A stretch of DNA of 64,000 bases from Agromyces mariniharenae (GTDB lineage Bacteria; Actinomycetota; Actinomycetes; Actinomycetales; Microbacteriaceae). Location: NCBI RefSeq assembly GCF_008122505.1, contig NZ_VSSB01000002.1:1-64000 (forward strand), written 5' to 3'. Numbering within the stretch: position 1 is the first letter of the stretch; every line of letters starts with the position of its first letter. A program made the position numbers and the translations under genes. This document shows, one piece after another, positions 8,766 to 16,833 of this stretch. The notes under the pieces are model-generated. The model worked only from the letters and a program-made list of their open reading frames with translations. It did not search any database and was not told where the DNA came from.

Positions 8766-9314
8766 ATGACCGAGACGACCGCCCCCGCCGCATCCGCCCT
8801 CTTCGAGCACGTCGCGACGCGCGACGAGGCGATCGCGCACTTCCGCGGCCGCCTCGCGGTCGAGGTCGACGTGTCGGACGTCGCAGCCGCCCTCGGCGAG
8901 CCCGGGCCCGGGTTCGTGCTCGTCGACACCCGCAGCGACGAGTCGTGGGCGCAGGGGCACGTGCCGGGCGCGCTGCACCTGCCGCGGCGCCGGATCGAGG
9001 ACCTCGCGCCCGAGCTGATCCCGACGGGCACGCCTGTGGTGGTCTACTGCTGGGGACCCGGCTGCAACGGCGCCACGCGTGCCGCGCTCGAGTTCGCGCT
9101 GCTCGGCTACCCGGTGAAGGAGATGATCGGCGGCTTCGAGTACTGGGTTCGCGAGGGCTTCGCGTTCGACAGCGCCGACGGGCTCGCACAGCTTCCGGCC
9201 GACGCGCTGACGAACGTCGCGCCCGACGGATTCGGCGCGGCGTCGACGCCCGGGACGCGCGGGGAGCTCCTCACGGGCGATGCGATCGCCTCGGGCATCA
9301 CCTGCGCCTGCTGA
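8766..9314 (+). CDS. rhodanese-like domain protein
   Basis: This 182-residue protein has a single rhodanese domain: VLVDTRSDESWAQGHVPGALHLP (about 57-80) and an active-loop VVYCWGPGCNGA, with the likely persulfide-forming Cys near residue 95. Such proteins carry sulfane sulfur or act as phosphatase-like binders. An unusual C-terminal tail ends ITCAC, adding two cysteines. It faces the two-domain sulfurtransferase at 9362-10240. ATG is preceded by GAGGGT and six bases, a weak -10 candidate. Confidence 0.87.
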   Translation: MTETTAPAASALFEHVATRDEAIAHFRGRLAVEVDVSDVAAALGEPGPGFVLVDTRSDESWAQGHVPGALHLPRRRIEDLAPELIPTGTPVVVYCWGPGCNGATRAALEFALLGYPVKEMIGGFEYWVREGFAFDSADGLAQLPADALTNVAPDGFGAASTPGTRGELLTGDAIASGITCAC

Positions 9315-9361
9315 GGGCGCGAGCCTGCTGAGCACGCCGCCACGCCGCCGACGCGCCGCGC

Positions 9362-10240
9362 TCAGGCGATCGTGACGAGCGGCGCGGCGGGGTCGGCGGT
9401 CCACTCGTCGAGCGACCCGTCGTAGATCGCGACGTCCGCGTGCCCGGCGCGCCGGAGGGCGAACCCGGTGCCCGCCGCCGCGATGCCCGCGCCGCAGTAC
9501 ACGACCACACGGGACGGGTCGCCCTCGGTCGCGGCCGCGAGCCGCGCGTCGAGCTCCGCGCCCCGCAGCAGGGTGCGGGTCTCGCGGTCGACGACGCTGC
9601 CCACCGGCACGTTCACGCTGCCGGGGATGTGGCCGCGCCGGGCGCGCCGCCCGGTCTCGCCGCGGAAGTCGCTCGGCGGCAGCGCGCAGACGAGCGCGGC
9701 ATCCGATTCGCCGGCGACGATGCGCTGCACCTCGGGCCCGTCGGCCCAGAATCCCTCGCGCGGCGAGAGCGTGAGCGAGCCGGCCTCGCGCGGCGCCTCG
9801 AAGCCGGTCTCGAGGGTGCGACCCTCGGCCCGCCAGCGGGCGAGGCCCCCGTCGAGCACCGCGACGCGCTCGACGCCCGCCGACGCGAGGATCCACCACA
9901 GCCGGGCCGCCCACTGGCCGATCGACGAGTCGTAGACGACGACGGCGACTCCGTCGTCGATGCCGAGGTCGCGGGCCGCGCGCTCGAGCCGCGCCGGCTC
10001 GGGGCGCGTGAAGGAGAAGGGCCCCTCGGGGTCGGACAGCTCCTCGAGCAGGTCGCCGAAGACCGCGCCCGGGATGTGCCCCTCGATGAGGTACTCGTCG
10101 AGACCGCTCAGCCAGCGGAAGCCGGCCGGCGTCTCGGTGCCGAGCACGCTCGCGTCGACGACGACGAGCCCCGAGTCGCCGAGGTGGGCGGCGAGCCACT
10201 CGGTGGAGACGAGGTCGGTCGGGAGGTCGAGTGCCGGCAT
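9362..10240 (-). CDS. two-domain sulfurtransferase (thiosulfate / 3-mercaptopyruvate type)
   Basis: The 292-residue protein has two rhodanese modules: an inactive N-terminal one (WLAAHL, GHIPGAVF) and a catalytic C-terminal one with the active-site loop CGAGIAAAG (Cys near 250). The family moves sulfur from thiosulfate or 3-mercaptopyruvate to an acceptor in the cytosol; the loop alone does not settle which donor is used. A minus-strand -10 box TAGCGT sits six bases before the ATG, so the message is probably leaderless. It converges on the single-domain rhodanese gene. Confidence 0.9.
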   Translation of the reverse strand: MPALDLPTDLVSTEWLAAHLGDSGLVVVDASVLGTETPAGFRWLSGLDEYLIEGHIPGAVFGDLLEELSDPEGPFSFTRPEPARLERAARDLGIDDGVAVVVYDSSIGQWAARLWWILASAGVERVAVLDGGLARWRAEGRTLETGFEAPREAGSLTLSPREGFWADGPEVQRIVAGESDAALVCALPPSDFRGETGRRARRGHIPGSVNVPVGSVVDRETRTLLRGAELDARLAAATEGDPSRVVVYCGAGIAAAGTGFALRRAGHADVAIYDGSLDEWTADPAAPLVTIA

Positions 10241-10314
10241 GCCGACACGCTAGTCCGAGCGTCGGCCCGTCGCGCCGGATGCCGCAACAGGCCGTAACCC
10301 GCTCGGGCGGCGGG

Positions 10315-10506
10315 TCAGCGCAGCATCCCCCGCCGGCTCTCCAGCCAGAGCGTGTGCTCGCGCAGGCCGTTGCGCACGGCCGACTTGATGATGAGGTAGC
10401 CGATCCAGAGCATGAGGGCGAGGATCGCGAGGTAGACCACCAGGCCGATGACGAGGCCGATGAGGCCGGCGCTGGTGACGAGGTCGGAGACGTCAGGGGA
10501 GTCCAT
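10315..10506 (-). CDS. small membrane protein, unknown function
   Basis: A 63-residue protein begins at ATG 10506 (MDSPDVSDLVTSAG). One long hydrophobic run covers about residues 12-42, probably one long or two short membrane helices, followed by a basic tail (WLESRRGMLR). This resembles short PLDc_N or holin-like proteins in size only. I do not recognise the family. It lies between sdaA and the sulfurtransferase, all leftward, with gaps large enough for separate promoters. Confidence 0.65.
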   Translation of the reverse strand: MDSPDVSDLVTSAGLIGLVIGLVVYLAILALMLWIGYLIIKSAVRNGLREHTLWLESRRGMLR

Positions 10507-10632
10507 CAGCACAGGTTGCCAGACGCGTGCCTCGCTGCGCGAGGGTCCCGATCGGGGGACAGCCTGGACGCGATCGGGTCCGGGCACCGACTCGATCGCC
10601 GGCCCGACGCGAGCGTCAGCGTCGGGGGGCGC

Positions 10633-12021
10633 TCAGCACTCGATGACGTTGACCGCGAGGCCGCCCTCGCTCGTCTCCTTGTACTTCGTCATCATGTCGA
10701 GGCCGGTCTGGCGCATGGTCTCGATGACCGTGTCGAGCGACACGAGGTGCGTGCCGTCGCCGTGCAGCGCGAGCCGCGCGGCCGAGACCGCGGTCGACGA
10801 CGCGATCGCGTTGCGCTCGATGCAGGGCACCTGCACGAGGCCGGCGACGGGGTCGCAGGTGAGGCCGAGGTGGTGCTCCATCGCGATCTCCGCGGCGTTC
10901 TCGATCTGGCGCGGCGTGCCGCCGAGCACGGCGCACAGCGCTCCGGCCGCCATGGCGCACGCGGAGCCGACCTCGGCCTGGCATCCGCCCTCGGCGCCCG
11001 AGATCGACGCGTTCTTCTTCACGAGGCTCGCGATCGCCGCGGCGGTGAGCAGGTAGCGGCGGATGCCGGCGGCATCCGCACCGGGCACGAAGCGCAGGTA
11101 GTAGTGGCCGACCGCGGGGATGATGCCCGCGGCGCCGTTGGTCGGCGCGGTGACGACGCGGCCGCCCGACGCGTTCTCCTCGTTCACCGCGAGGGCGAAC
11201 GCGTGCAGCCACTCCGTCGAGGTGTCGCGAAGGCCGGTGGTGTGCGCCGTGTCGCGGTCGTACTCCTCGAGCCGGCGGCGCACCTCGGGCGCGCGGCGCT
11301 TCACGCCGAGCCCGCCGGGCAGCGTGCCCTCGGTCGAGAGCCCGTGGTCGACGCACTCGGCCATGGCCGCCCAGATCGCGTCGAGTCCCGCGTCGATGCC
11401 CTCCTCGCCGTGCACGGCGACCTCGTTGTACCGCGCGACGTCGCAGAACGAGACGCCGTGCTCGTCGCAGAGGTCGAGCAGCTCGGCCGCATTCGAGTAG
11501 GGCAGCGGATGCCGCAACGCCTCCGACTGCTCGGGCGCGTCGCCCTCGCGGCGGATGAAGCCGCCGCCGACCGAGTAGTAGGTCTCCTCGGCGAGGGGCA
11601 GCGCGTCGTCCTCGCCCCAGGCCTGGAGCGTCATCGCGTTCGGATGTCCGGGGAGGCGGGTGCGCGGCTCGAGGCTGAGGTCGTTGCGCGTCATCGTGAT
11701 CGGGTGGCGTCCGGCCACGCGCACCTCGGCGCCCTCGTCGCCGAGCCGCGCCCAGGCGCCGCGCACGTCGTCGGGGTCGCAGTCGTCGGGCTTCAGGCCC
11801 GCGAGCCCGGCGACGACCGCGTCAGGCGTTCCGTGTCCGAGCCCGGTCGCGCCGAGCGAGCCGTACAGGGAGCACGTGATGCGGGTCACGCGAGAGAGGA
11901 TGCCGTCGTCGGCGAGCCGCTCGGCGAACGCACGCGCCGCGCGCATCGGGCCGACGGTGTGCGAACTCGAGGGTCCGATCCCGATCGAGAAGAGATCGAG
12001 GGCTGAGACGAACGCTGTCAC
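10633..12021 (-). CDS. sdaA: L-serine ammonia-lyase, single-chain iron-sulfur type
   Basis: The 462-residue product combines both halves of L-serine dehydratase: an N-terminal beta domain ([21 protein letters not shown]) and a C-terminal alpha domain ([49 protein letters not shown]). The conserved cysteines should hold a 4Fe-4S cluster. It turns L-serine into pyruvate and ammonia. The start GTG at 12021 is six bases behind a minus-strand TAGCCT box, so it is probably leaderless. Confidence 0.95.
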   Translation of the reverse strand: MTAFVSALDLFSIGIGPSSSHTVGPMRAARAFAERLADDGILSRVTRITCSLYGSLGATGLGHGTPDAVVAGLAGLKPDDCDPDDVRGAWARLGDEGAEVRVAGRHPITMTRNDLSLEPRTRLPGHPNAMTLQAWGEDDALPLAEETYYSVGGGFIRREGDAPEQSEALRHPLPYSNAAELLDLCDEHGVSFCDVARYNEVAVHGEEGIDAGLDAIWAAMAECVDHGLSTEGTLPGGLGVKRRAPEVRRRLEEYDRDTAHTTGLRDTSTEWLHAFALAVNEENASGGRVVTAPTNGAAGIIPAVGHYYLRFVPGADAAGIRRYLLTAAAIASLVKKNASISGAEGGCQAEVGSACAMAAGALCAVLGGTPRQIENAAEIAMEHHLGLTCDPVAGLVQVPCIERNAIASSTAVSAARLALHGDGTHLVSLDTVIETMRQTGLDMMTKYKETSEGGLAVNVIEC

Positions 12022-12164
12022 CCCTCAAGGCTACGTCGCAGCACGCGCACGGATCCGCCGTCGGATCGAAGGAATCGTGCGCCGATGGCCGCTTCGTCGC
12101 GGAACCGCGCGGGATCGCCTATCGCCTGCTCATGTGAGCAGTCCTCGACGATCCTCAGCACGCC

Positions 12165-12200
12165 GATGAGCCCACCCGCCGGAGGGCGGGCAGGCTCATC
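12165..12200 (-). terminator. terminator hairpin of the ABC exporter operon
   Basis: GATGAGCC (12165-12172) pairs with GGCTCATC (12193-12200), with an inner CCCGCC/GGCGGG stem and a GGAG loop. It lies 28 bases beyond the permease stop on the minus strand. No T-run is present. Confidence 0.7.
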
Positions 12201-12228
12201 GGGTCGCGTCATCCGACGCGTCATCCGA

Positions 12229-13020
12229 TCACGAGATCTTGCGGCGGTAGGCCAGCATCGCGAAGCCGTAGGCCACCACGAGGATGCCGACGAGCCAGGC
12301 GAGGGCGATCCAGATGTCGGAGCCCACCGGCTGGCCGGTGAACAGGGCTCGGATCGCGTCGACGATGGCGGTGACGGGCTGGTACTCCGCGAAGACGCGG
12401 ACCGGGCCCGGCATGCTCTCGGTGGGCACGAACGCGGAGCTGATGAACGGCAGGAAGATGAGCGGGTACGAGAACGCGCTCGCGCCGTCGACCGACTTCG
12501 CGGTGAGGCCCGGGATCACGGCGAGCCAGGTCAGGGCCAGGGTGAACAGCACCATGATTCCCGCCACGGCGAGCCAGGCCAGCAGGTCGGCGCCCGTGCG
12601 GAAGCCCATGATGAACGCGACGCCCACGACGATCGCGAGCGACACGAGGTTCGCGACGAGCGAGGTCAGCACGTGCGCCCACAGCACGCTCGAGCGGGCG
12701 ATCGGCATGGACTGGAACCGCTCGAAGATGCCGCCCTGCATGTCCAGGAACAGCCGGTAGGCCGTGTAGGACACGCCAGAGGCGACCGTGATGAGCAGGA
12801 TGCCGGGCAGCAGGTAGTCCACGTACTGCGTGTCGGAGCCGGTGTCGATCGCGCCGCCGAACACGAACACGAAGAGCAGCATGAAGGCGATCGGCATGAT
12901 CGCTGTCGTGATGATCGTGTCGAGGCTGCGGGTGATGTGGCGCAGGGATCGGCCCGTGAGCACGGCGGTGTCGCCGAGGAAGTGCGTGGTCGCGGTCATC
13001 GGTGCGGTTGCGGTGGTCAT
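12229..13020 (-). CDS. ABC-2 type permease, DrrB-like
   Basis: The 263-residue membrane protein has about six hydrophobic segments and typical ABC-2 export sequence (RSLRHITRSLDTIITTAIMPIA, then FIFLPFISS-like and EYQPVTAIVDA motifs). It forms the channel for the ATPase encoded just upstream. Two ATGs are adjacent: 13020 is preferred because AAAGGA lies six bases before it; 13023 would leave three. The start overlaps the ATPase stop, so the pair is coupled. The exported substrate is unknown; relatives move antibiotics or lipids. Confidence 0.9.
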   Translation of the reverse strand: MTTATAPMTATTHFLGDTAVLTGRSLRHITRSLDTIITTAIMPIAFMLLFVFVFGGAIDTGSDTQYVDYLLPGILLITVASGVSYTAYRLFLDMQGGIFERFQSMPIARSSVLWAHVLTSLVANLVSLAIVVGVAFIMGFRTGADLLAWLAVAGIMVLFTLALTWLAVIPGLTAKSVDGASAFSYPLIFLPFISSAFVPTESMPGPVRVFAEYQPVTAIVDAIRALFTGQPVGSDIWIALAWLVGILVVAYGFAMLAYRRKIS

Positions 13021-13859
13021 CATCGGTCCTTTCGAGACGTGGCGGTCGTGGCCGCATCGGCGGTGGCGGTGTCGGCGGTGGCGGTGCTGCCGTCGTCGCC
13101 GACGAGGGTGAGGAAGATCTCCTCGAGGGTGGGCTGCTTCTCGACGTACTCGACCGTCGCCGGGGGCAGCAGCCGCTTCAGCTCGTCGAGGGTGCCGTTG
13201 ACGAGGATCCGGCCCTGGTGGAGGATCGCGATCCGGTCGGCGAGGTGCTCGGCCTCGTCGAGGTACTGCGTCGTGAGCAGCACCGTCGTGCCGTTCGCGG
13301 CGAGCTCCGTGACGGACTGCCACACCTCGATGCGCGCCTGCGGGTCGAGCCCGGTCGTCGGCTCGTCGAGGAAGATGATCGGCGGGTCGCCGATCAGGCT
13401 CATCGCGATGTCGAGGCGTCGGCGCATGCCGCCCGAGTACTCGGCCACCTTGCGGGTGCCCGCTTCGGTGAGGGAGAACCGCGCCAGCAGGTCGTCGGCG
13501 ATCCGGCCCGGGCCGGGGAGGTGCCGCAGCTGGGCGACGAGCACCAGGTTCTCGCGGCCGGTGAGGACCTCGTCGACCGCGGCGAACTGCCCGGTCAGGC
13601 TGATGGACGCGCGGACCTCTGCGCCCTGCTCGGCGACGTCGAAGCCGTTGACGCCGGCCGAGCCGGCGTCGGCACGGAGCAGGGTGGACAGGATCTTCAC
13701 GACGGTGGTCTTGCCGGCCCCGTTGGAGCCGAGGAGGGCGAAGATGCTGCCGCGGGCGACGTCGAAGTCGACGCCGCGGAGGACCTGCAGGTCCTTCTTG
13801 TAGGCCTTCTCCAGGCCCTGCACGCGGATGGCAGGCGCCTGGGACTGATCGGTGGTCAT
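13020..13859 (-). CDS. ABC exporter ATPase, DrrA-like
   Basis: The 279-residue nucleotide-binding subunit shows Walker A GSNGAGKTT (about 44-52), signature YSGGMRRRL, Walker B IIFLDEPTTGLDP and the H-loop replaced by TTQYLDEAE, a known feature of the DrrA group. The C-terminal region holds the VEKQPTLEEIF motif of that family, then a Thr/Ala-rich tail (TATADTATADAATT). ATG at 13859 follows GGAG. It is third in the operon after the RHH regulator and the DUF4097 protein; 171 bases separate it from the latter. Confidence 0.92.
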   Translation of the reverse strand: MTTDQSQAPAIRVQGLEKAYKKDLQVLRGVDFDVARGSIFALLGSNGAGKTTVVKILSTLLRADAGSAGVNGFDVAEQGAEVRASISLTGQFAAVDEVLTGRENLVLVAQLRHLPGPGRIADDLLARFSLTEAGTRKVAEYSGGMRRRLDIAMSLIGDPPIIFLDEPTTGLDPQARIEVWQSVTELAANGTTVLLTTQYLDEAEHLADRIAILHQGRILVNGTLDELKRLLPPATVEYVEKQPTLEEIFLTLVGDDGSTATADTATADAATTATSRKDR

Positions 13860-14030
13860 CTGGATCTCCGTTTCTCAACTGGAGCGCGATGCACGGACGT
13901 GCGTCGCGCGCTGGTGCGGTGTGCTCGGGTGTTTCAGGGCGCACTCGACCATCCCGACGTCGGACGTGGTTCGTCCGGCGGGTCGTGCGTGGCGGTGGGG
14001 GTCGGTGTGAGCGGTCGGTGACCGGGTCGG

Positions 14031-14897
14031 CTAGTGAGCCGGCGTCGAGCTCGGCCGGCGGATCAGGATGTCGCCCCAGCTCGTGCGGGCGTGCAGCTCG
14101 ACGGTGTTCTCGTCGGCGCCGGGCGCGTCGGAGGGCGTGAGCTTGTTGCGGACGGCGCCGTGCTGGCTCGAGACGTCGAGCCAGGCGGCCGTGCCCTCGG
14201 CCACGCCCACCTCGATGCCGCCGTAGCCGGCCTCGAGCTGCACGCGGCCGCCGTCGATGCGCTCGACGAGGAGGTTGCCGTAGCTGCTCTTCGCCGTGAC
14301 GGCACCGCGTGCGTTGGCGACGGTGACGTCGCCGTGGGCGCCCTGCACGACGAGCGTGCCGGTGACCTCGCCGATCGTCGTGGAGCCGTTGGGGTTCTTG
14401 ATGATCGCCTCGCCCGACAGTTCGCGGATGCGGATGCTGCCGGCCGACGAGGTGAGCTCCACGGCGCCGGTCGCGCGGCCGACGATGATCGCGCCCGATG
14501 CGGTGCGGGCCGTGACGCGCTCGGCCTCGTCGACCCGCACGTCGCCGGCGCCGCTGCGGTAGGCGACGGCGCCGAAGGAGCCCTCGGCCAGGAGGCGGCC
14601 GGCGCCGGTGGCGCCGCGCACCTCGGAGCCCTCGGGCACCTGGATCGTGACGTCGACCTGGCCGTTGCCGCCGAACGGGGTGTAGTGGAGCCACCCCTTC
14701 GTCGTGCGGACCGTGAGCACGTCGCCCACGAGCTCGACCTTCGCGTCGGCGGCGGACTTGACGTCGCTCGACTTCTCGGGGTTGGCGGGCCGGACCTCGA
14801 CGACGGTGTCGGCGCGGTCGGAGGCGACGACGTCGACGTCGCCCCAGCCGAGGTCGAGGTCGACGACGACGGGATGCGGGGTCTGGTAGGTGGTCAT
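14031..14897 (-). CDS. DUF4097 beta-strand repeat protein
   Basis: The 288-residue protein is made mostly of short repeated beta-strands (DVDVVAS, GAIIVGRAT, GSIRIRELSG, GDVTVANARG, GNLLVERIDGG, GGIEVGVAEG), the DUF4097/DUF4098 pattern that predicts a beta-helix or stacked-sheet fold. No signal peptide or membrane helix is visible, so it is probably cytosolic or associated with another component. ATG at 14897 has GAAGGAG ahead of it. Its place between the RHH regulator and the ABC exporter suggests a role in sensing or exporter function. Such proteins often sit next to envelope-stress or ABC genes; the mechanism is unknown. Confidence 0.85.
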   Translation of the reverse strand: MTTYQTPHPVVVDLDLGWGDVDVVASDRADTVVEVRPANPEKSSDVKSAADAKVELVGDVLTVRTTKGWLHYTPFGGNGQVDVTIQVPEGSEVRGATGAGRLLAEGSFGAVAYRSGAGDVRVDEAERVTARTASGAIIVGRATGAVELTSSAGSIRIRELSGEAIIKNPNGSTTIGEVTGTLVVQGAHGDVTVANARGAVTAKSSYGNLLVERIDGGRVQLEAGYGGIEVGVAEGTAAWLDVSSQHGAVRNKLTPSDAPGADENTVELHARTSWGDILIRRPSSTPAH

Positions 14898-14923
14898 GAT
14901 GACTCCTTCGTGATGATCGGTGT

Positions 14924-15454
14924 TCAGCGGACCCAGCCGGTGACGCGGTTCGCGTCGCCGTCGGCCGGGCGGGTCTCGGTGGGCCGTGCTGGGGCGGGCT
15001 CGACAGCGGCGGCGATCGCGCGCACGAGCCAGGTGTTGACGGAGACGCCGTCGCGGGCGGCCGCCAGCTCGACCTGGGCCTTCAGCTGGTCGGGGATGCG
15101 GAGCGTGGTGCGGCTCGTCGCGGCGTCCTCGGCGACGGGCACGGCAGCGGATGCCGCGGGGACCTGCATCGCAGGCGCGGTACGGTCGGACGCGGGCTCG
15201 AACGTCGCAGTCGGGGGGACCGTGACGACGAACTCGGGGTCGCGTCCGCGGAGCCGAACGTCGACCGCGCCGGGGGCGAGCTCGGCGGTGATCTCCGCCG
15301 CGGCGGCGGAGAGCGCCTCGAGCAGCACCAGCCGCACGGAGGCGTCGAGGGGCGCGGTCAGTCGCTGTGCGAGACCGAGTGCCTCCTCGCCGCCGGCCTC
15401 GGCTGCGATGGCCAGTTGGCGCTGGAGTTCGTCGACGTATCCGGTGAGTTCCAT
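14924..15454 (-). CDS. ribbon-helix-helix regulator with N-terminal helical domain
   Basis: The 176-residue protein ends with a CopG/HicB-like ribbon-helix-helix region (SRTTLRIPDQLKAQVELAAA, then DGVSVNTWLVRAI, about 117-158). The N-terminal part is helical (YVDELQRQLAIAAEAGG), then strand-rich (VDVRLRGRDPEFVVTVP), perhaps a ligand or dimerisation domain. It is the first gene of the exporter operon. ATG 15454 is used rather than 15484 because the promoter -10 lies six bases before it. An array of TGACACCA sites covers this promoter, so it probably represses itself. No toxin gene is adjacent, so a toxin-antitoxin role is unlikely. Confidence 0.83.
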   Translation of the reverse strand: MELTGYVDELQRQLAIAAEAGGEEALGLAQRLTAPLDASVRLVLLEALSAAAAEITAELAPGAVDVRLRGRDPEFVVTVPPTATFEPASDRTAPAMQVPAASAAVPVAEDAATSRTTLRIPDQLKAQVELAAARDGVSVNTWLVRAIAAAVEPAPARPTETRPADGDANRVTGWVR

Positions 15455-15548
15455 GACACCAGTGTGACACCACAGTGGTGTCATGTCAACACCATGTGCG
15501 TCAGATTGGTGTCAACGGGTGGTTCGAGTGGTGTCAGCGGTGGTGTCG
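15453..15548 (-). promoter_or_regulatory. promoter and TGACACCA operator array of the exporter operon
   Basis: On the minus strand, TTGACA (15484-15489) and CACACT (15461-15466) are 17 bases apart, and the -10 ends six bases before the ATG. The spacer is filled by a palindrome, TGACACCACAGTGGTGTCA (15465-15483), with perfect nine-base arms. More copies of the half-site occur at 15453-15460 (over the start codon), 15507-15514, 15529-15536 and, with one change, 15541-15548. Bound repressor would block both polymerase contacts and the leaderless start. Confidence 0.82.
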
Positions 15549-15614
15549 CGCGAGGTCGACAGGCATCCCGGCGCCGCGACGATCGTCCGGCCGGCGCCCC
15601 GTAGGCTGGGTCGG

Positions 15615-16190
15615 ATGTCCTCGACCGACCCGACCAGCCCGAACCCTACGCCCGCCTCCGCGCCCGGCGGCGTCGAGGTGCGACTCGTGCGCGACGGCGA
15701 GCACGAAGCCGTCGGCGCACTGGCACGAGAGGCGTACGCCGGCGACTTCGTGCTGAGCGCCACGTACCTGGTCGAGATCGAGTCGGTCGCCGAGCGCGCC
15801 CACGAGGTGTGGGTGGCCGCGGATGCCGCGACGGGCGCGCTGCTCGGCACGGTCTCGACGCCGAGGGCCGGCCGGCGCATGTCGGCCGTCGCGCGCGACG
15901 ACGACGAGCTCGACTTCCGGTTCCTCGGCGTCTCGGCGGCGGCACGCGGTCGCGGGGTCGGCGAGGTGCTCGTCCGGCACGTCATGGAGCTCGCGGCTCG
16001 TCGCGGCATCCGTCGCGTCGTGCTCAACACCGGCCCCGAGATGCAGTCGGCACAGCGGCTCTACGCCCGGCTCGGGTTCTCCCGGCTGCACGAGCGCGAG
16101 CACGTCGTCGACCTGCCGAGCGGCCGGAGCTTCCTGCTCATGGCGTACGGGCGCGACGTCGAGGCGGCACCCGAGTCGTCGGCGGCCTGA
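15615..16190 (+). CDS. GNAT family N-acetyltransferase
   Basis: The 191-residue protein has the GNAT core: a strand-rich start (VEVRLVRDGEHEAVGALAREA), the acetyl-CoA loop in VSAAARGRGVGEVLV (R-G-x-G, about 117-131), and NTGPEMQSAQRLYARLGFSR, typical of motif B. The acceptor is unknown. An extra Pro/Ser-rich N-terminus precedes the domain. TAGGCT at 15602-15607 lies seven bases before the ATG, so a leaderless message is likely. It is divergent from the RHH operon; the TGGTGTCA sites end about 65 bases before this gene. Confidence 0.9.
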   Translation: MSSTDPTSPNPTPASAPGGVEVRLVRDGEHEAVGALAREAYAGDFVLSATYLVEIESVAERAHEVWVAADAATGALLGTVSTPRAGRRMSAVARDDDELDFRFLGVSAAARGRGVGEVLVRHVMELAARRGIRRVVLNTGPEMQSAQRLYARLGFSRLHEREHVVDLPSGRSFLLMAYGRDVEAAPESSAA

Positions 16191-16209
16191 CGCTCCGCTG
16201 CCGCGCGAG

Positions 16210-16833
16210 TCAGCGCACGGTCTTGCGCGCCGTGATCTGCCCCGTGTCGAAGCCGAGCAGGTGGAGCCCGCCGTGGAACCGGGCGTGCTCGACCTTGATG
16301 CAGCGGTCCATGACGACCGTGAGCCCCTGCTCCTCGCCGTAGTACGCGGCATCCTGGTTCCAGATGCCGAGCTGCACCCAGATGGTCTTCGCACCGGCGG
16401 CGACGACGTCGTCGACGACCTGCGGGATGTCGCTGCCGCGGCGGAACACCACGACGATGTCGGGCACCTCGGGCAGGTCCTGCAGGCTCGCGTACGCCGG
16501 CTCGCCGAGGATCTCGGTCTCGTTCGGGTTCACGAAGTAGAGGCGGTAGTCGCTCGACTGCTGCAGGTACGTGCCGACGAAGTAGCTCGAGCGCGACGGC
16601 TTCGGCGAGGCGCCGACGATCGCGACCGACTTCGCCGCGTTCAGGATGCGCAGCCGCTGCCGCGCGTCGGGGCCCGTCCACGTGCGCTGCGAGTGCAGCA
16701 GCTTCGCGAGCGGCGAGTTCGCCGGCAGCTCGCAGGAGAGGCCGTTGACGAGGCGGACGGTCTCGACGTCGGCGCCGAGCTCCGTCGACGCAGCCGCGGC
16801 ATCCGTCGCTTCGGTCGTGAGCGTGTCGGTCAT
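16210..16833 (-). CDS. CoA-binding domain protein (YccU type)
   Basis: The 207-residue protein has an N-terminal extension of about 60 residues, then a Rossmann CoA-binding fold: VAIVGASPKPSRSSYFVGTYL (about 69-89), NPNETEILGEPAY and a late VMDRCIKVEHAR. YccU-like proteins resemble the CoA-binding domain of succinyl-CoA synthetase but have no known reaction. The ATG overlaps the metY stop (ATGA), so the two are coupled. This suggests a link to sulfur amino acid metabolism. Confidence 0.88.
   Translation of the reverse strand: MTDTLTTEATDAAAASTELGADVETVRLVNGLSCELPANSPLAKLLHSQRTWTGPDARQRLRILNAAKSVAIVGASPKPSRSSYFVGTYLQQSSDYRLYFVNPNETEILGEPAYASLQDLPEVPDIVVVFRRGSDIPQVVDDVVAAGAKTIWVQLGIWNQDAAYYGEEQGLTVVMDRCIKVEHARFHGGLHLLGFDTGQITARKTVR

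Noticed and set aside
12018..12224. 68-codon frame on the minus strand between sdaA and the ABC permease
   Set aside because: It runs over the terminator hairpin at 12165-12200 and into the sdaA promoter; no ribosome site.
14924..15454. RHH gene as antitoxin of a toxin-antitoxin pair
   Set aside because: No small toxin gene lies beside it; the partners are a DUF4097 protein and an ABC exporter.
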